A stretch of 64,000 nt of DNA from Texcoconibacillus texcoconensis (GTDB lineage Bacteria; Bacillota; Bacilli; Bacillales; Salisediminibacteriaceae), in NCBI RefSeq assembly GCF_014202575.1, contig NZ_JACHHB010000002.1:253219-317218 (forward strand), given 5' to 3'. Under the pieces are notes generated by a model. It worked only from the letters and a program-made list of their open reading frames with translations, did no database searches and had not been told where the DNA came from. A program made the position numbers and the translations under genes. Numbering within the stretch: position 1 is the first letter of the stretch; each line of letters begins with the position of its first letter. Of the stretch, positions 61,407 through 64,000 are shown one piece after another.

Positions 61407-61610
61407 CTATTCTTGTTGCCTTTTCCCTTCAAACATAATTTGCTGACGAACGACTTCCACTTCCGTCTTGCCGTTTCGTTTCACCTCTTGATATACCGGT
61501 TCCTCCATACGCCTTACAGGGAGATATCCTTCTTTTTTCATCCGATCTAGACATGCATCAATTGTTTCCCCTTCTTGAACATAAAACTTTTGCTTCTTTT
61601 TCTCCGCCAT
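61407..61610 (-). CDS. yebG: NETI motif-containing protein (YebG)
   Basis: A 67-residue protein with KKKQKFYVQEGETIDACLDRM, a variant of the NETI signature, followed by KKEGYLPVRRMEEPVYQEVK and the end RQQIMFEGK. It sits just upstream of purE as yebG does in B. subtilis. ATG 61610, seven bases after AAAGGAG, is preferred over an ATG two codons earlier. Function unknown. Confidence 0.88.
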   Translation of the reverse strand: MAEKKKQKFYVQEGETIDACLDRMKKEGYLPVRRMEEPVYQEVKRNGKTEVEVVRQQIMFEGKRQQE

Positions 61611-61647
61611 TTCCATTCTCCTTTTACTCTCATCATTTTCTATATTG

Positions 61648-61684
61648 TACAAAAAACACAAGGCGATGGACATGCCTTGTGTTG
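61648..61684 (-). terminator. Terminator after bpsB
   Basis: AACACAAGGC and GCCTTGTGTT arms, then TTTTTTG on the minus strand. Confidence 0.88.
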
Positions 61685-61718
61685 ATTTTGATACGTTAGG
61701 ATTTTTTCATTTCCACAA

Positions 61719-62279
61719 TTAATCTGGAAGCCAATACGAACTGAATGAAGACGGCTCCTCTCTTTCTTCCATGATTTCTCTTAATGCTTTTTCTTCAGTC
61801 GGCAGACGAACACATAAGATCATATAAGCATTCAGAATCGTAAACACCACCGCTGTCCACACCGCACCGACGATCAATGGTAATAAGAGAATTTCTAGTG
61901 CAACGACGACGTAGTTCGGATGGTTAAACCAGCGATAGGGCCCTTGACGAACGCGATTTTCTTGTGGAATGACGAAGATTTTCGTATTCCAATATCGCCC
62001 TAAGGTTGATAGAGTCCACGCTCTAAGAACCTGAACAATCATGAATAAAGCAAACAATCCCCCTGTCCACACGCTCCAAGAAGCGCCTCCACGCGTGATG
62101 ACTTCAAACAATAATGATACAAAGAAAGCGACGTGTAGCCCAACAATCCACGGATAATGTCCACCGCCAACTTCCTTTGCATTTCGCGCTTTCAACCACC
62201 GCTCATTTCGTTTCGCCAAACGCATTTCCAACACCCGTAAGATGATCACAGCAAGAATGAGCACAATCGCAAACATCAT
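61719..62279 (-). CDS. bpsB: Isoprenylcysteine carboxyl methyltransferase family protein BpsB
   Basis: A 186-residue integral membrane methyltransferase: helices in the N-terminal half, then the ICMT-type SAM-binding end VRQGPYRWFNHPNYVVVALE and the LPTEEKALRE stretch. In B. subtilis BpsB (YpbQ) methylates alkylpyrones made by BpsA. ATG 62279 follows GGAGG and overlaps the bpsA stop codon (ATGA), so the two are coupled. Confidence 0.9.
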   Translation of the reverse strand: MMFAIVLILAVIILRVLEMRLAKRNERWLKARNAKEVGGGHYPWIVGLHVAFFVSLLFEVITRGGASWSVWTGGLFALFMIVQVLRAWTLSTLGRYWNTKIFVIPQENRVRQGPYRWFNHPNYVVVALEILLLPLIVGAVWTAVVFTILNAYMILCVRLPTEEKALREIMEEREEPSSFSSYWLPD

Positions 62280-63373
62280 GATACCTGCCTCCATTCAAGT
62301 AAGACACATTCAGCACTAAAGCCCGGACCAAGCGCCATCATTAAACCATATTCTCCATGGTTTGGTGCACCTAGCATCGTCTTCTGCAAAACATAAAGAA
62401 CAGTTGGAGATGACATATTTCCGTGTTGTGCGAGAACCTCCCGTGCATTTGCTGTCATTGACTCATCATAGCCTAACGCATCTTCATAGGCCTTTAGCAC
62501 TTTTTTACCACCTGGATGCGCAACCAAACGGCTGATGTCACCAATATCGATTCCGTATTCGTGCAAAAACGCTTCGACATTCGGTTTCAACCAATCGCGA
62601 ATAATAGACGGAATGTCTCTTGAAAAAATGACATGGAATCCGTCATTTTGAATATCCCACCCCATGACATCTTCCGCATTTCGCATCAACACTGACCTCG
62701 TTCCTAAAATAAACGGAAGCGAACGTTGATTAAGGTCTTCTGTCATCTTGACTTCATCACCAATGACAAGCGCACAAGCGACACCGTCAGAAAAAAGTGA
62801 AGTACCGACAAAATTACTTTTACGGTCATCATGGCGTTGAAAAGATAAGCTCGATAATTCAACAGAAACAACGAGTACTTTCGCATCTGGATAAGCTAAA
62901 CAATATTCATAAGCCCGACTGATTCCTGCGGCGCCCCCAGCACAACCAAGACCCCAAATCGGTATCCGTTTCGTCTGTGTAGAAAAAGGTAAGCGGTTCA
63001 TCATCCGCGCTTCGATCGTAGGTGTGGCAATTCCTGAGCTAGAAATAAAAATGATCGCATCGATATCTTCATAATCAGTGGGAACTTTTAGAAACTGCTC
63101 GTTTGATAAGCACGATTTAACGGCTTCTGTAGCGAGGTTCGTCGCTTCTTTTATATACAAATCATTCCGATCTTTGAATGAATGTTCTTGTGTGAACCAT
63201 TGTTTCGGGACTGCGAACTGGCGGCTTTGAATACCACCGTTACCAAAAACGCGCAGTAAACGATCCATATCTGGAAAGGACTCATAAAATATATCTCGAA
63301 TAATTTCTTCGGTTTCTTTTTGGGTCATGTGATATGGTGGGCACTGTTTTGCGACAGATGCAATGGCCGGCAT
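62276..63373 (-). CDS. bpsA: Type III polyketide synthase BpsA (alkylpyrone synthase)
   Basis: A 365-residue chalcone/stilbene-synthase-fold enzyme. Catalytic C144 in WGLGCAGGAAG; the His and Asn of the triad are expected in LVAHPGGKKVL and QHGNMSSPTVL. B. subtilis BpsA makes alkylpyrones from long acyl-CoA and malonyl-CoA, lipids proposed to act as antioxidants. ATG 63373 follows GAGGGG; the frame is open 16 codons further. In B. subtilis bpsAB lies elsewhere, beside xpt-pbuX, also a purine locus. Confidence 0.93.
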   Translation of the reverse strand: MPAIASVAKQCPPYHMTQKETEEIIRDIFYESFPDMDRLLRVFGNGGIQSRQFAVPKQWFTQEHSFKDRNDLYIKEATNLATEAVKSCLSNEQFLKVPTDYEDIDAIIFISSSGIATPTIEARMMNRLPFSTQTKRIPIWGLGCAGGAAGISRAYEYCLAYPDAKVLVVSVELSSLSFQRHDDRKSNFVGTSLFSDGVACALVIGDEVKMTEDLNQRSLPFILGTRSVLMRNAEDVMGWDIQNDGFHVIFSRDIPSIIRDWLKPNVEAFLHEYGIDIGDISRLVAHPGGKKVLKAYEDALGYDESMTANAREVLAQHGNMSSPTVLYVLQKTMLGAPNHGEYGLMMALGPGFSAECVLLEWRQVS

Positions 63374-63517
63374 GGATATCCCCTCACTATTCTTTCGTTT
63401 TTTGTTAGGGTGTTCCATCAAATTCCTAATTACTCATGAATTGGGACATTTTTGCGATTTGATTCATTTGTGGTGTTTACCCTATAAAATATCACGTTCA
63501 TCAAAACGCTATTTACA

Positions 63518-63552
63518 TAAAAAAGGACCTCCCCATATTGAGGAAGCCCTTA
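63518..63552 (-). terminator. Terminator after the purine permease gene
   Basis: Minus strand: AAGGGCTTCCTC and GGAGGTCCTT form an imperfect stem followed by TTTT, eleven bases beyond the stop. Confidence 0.55.
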
Positions 63553-63562
63553 TACGTCAAAT

Positions 63563-64000
63563 CTATAAAAATATGAAATAAGCTAGGAAAACGAAAAACA
63601 AGACGTACATAATCGGGTGTACTTCTTTAAATCTCCCTTTGCACAACATCGTGACTGGATACATGATAAAGCCCATCGCAATGCCTGTTGCAATACTATA
63701 CGTAAGTGGCATCGAAACGACCGTTAAAAACGCCGGTACAGCAATCTCAAATTGCTTCCAATCGATATTCCCAAGAGAACGCGCCATCAATACGCCGACG
63801 ATAATTAATGCTGGCGCTGTGACTTGCTCCGTAACTACAACGAGAAGAGGCGAGAAAAATAACGCAACCAAAAACAACCCTGCTGTGACTACCGACGCAA
63901 ATCCTGTTCGAGCCCCTGCAGCAATTCCTGAAGCAGACTCCACATAAGCAGTCGTCGTCGATGTACCTAAGACCGCACCGATGGATGAAGCTGAAGAGTC
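63563..64000 (-). CDS. NCS2 family purine permease, C-terminal part (runs off right edge)
   Basis: At least 145 residues, starting outside the window. GAVLGTSTTTAYVESASGIA is the signature of the AzgA-like (PbuG/PbuO) branch of nucleobase transporters, followed by GARTGFASVVTAGLF, PALIIVGVLMARS and the final helices. These import hypoxanthine, guanine or adenine with protons. In B. subtilis pbuG lies just before yebC-yebG and purE and is controlled by a guanine riboswitch; the 5' region here is not visible. Confidence 0.92.
   Translation of the reverse strand, partial: DSSASSIGAVLGTSTTTAYVESASGIAAGARTGFASVVTAGLFLVALFFSPLLVVVTEQVTAPALIIVGVLMARSLGNIDWKQFEIAVPAFLTVVSMPLTYSIATGIAMGFIMYPVTMLCKGRFKEVHPIMYVLFFVFLAYFIFL

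Overview
The window looks like chromosomal DNA of a spore-forming member of the Bacillaceae. Supporting evidence: the purEKBCSQLFMNHD operon with B. subtilis gene order; a neighbouring yerA-yerB-yerC / pcrB-pcrA-ligA-camS / gatCAB / dgkB / rlmCD series that follows the same chromosomal order; a NETI protein gene, a Spo0E-like phosphatase, a SpoVAF/GerA-family germination protein behind a sigma-G-like promoter, and strong AGGAGG-type ribosome binding sites. Secreted proteins are very acidic and one carries S-layer homology domains, which suggests (inference only) a halophilic or alkaliphilic lifestyle.

Left part (1-26 kb) is accessory in character. It holds a LysM lipoprotein cut by the left edge, two drug-efflux MFS genes (one apparently starting at AUU), two chemoreceptor genes each behind a class I cyclic-di-GMP riboswitch and a shared promoter, a pirin, an azoreductase and MarR regulator sharing 14-bp operators, DoxX, a DUF4870-like protein, a membrane-anchored penicillin acylase, two paralogous 23S rRNA m5U methyltransferases whose 3' ends are almost identical, a holin-like type I toxin relic between them, a cluster of four palindromes and one IS4-family insertion sequence.

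Middle part (24-37 kb): an EamA transporter, dgkB, a membrane protein, two cell-wall enzymes (a LysM-NlpC/P60 peptidase and an 863-residue GH18-SLH-LysM-SleB fusion), the spoVAF-like gene, a nitroreductase and gatCAB. Right part (37-64 kb): thiW; the pcrB-pcrA-ligA-camS replication/repair and lipoprotein operon; yerA-yerB-yerC; then the complete twelve-gene purine operon reading leftwards from a double control region (two PurR boxes over a sigma-A promoter, then a guanine riboswitch with its terminator). Upstream of it lie the NETI gene, the bpsA-bpsB type III polyketide pair and the end of an NCS2 purine permease cut by the right edge.

Three intergenic regions (7.7, 32.7 and 44.2 kb) carry copies of one dispersed element built from four copies of a roughly 20-bp motif in forward-forward-reverse-reverse order; this and the palindrome cluster at 20.5-24.1 kb are the least explained structures here. 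I saw no tRNA, rRNA, CRISPR array or prophage.
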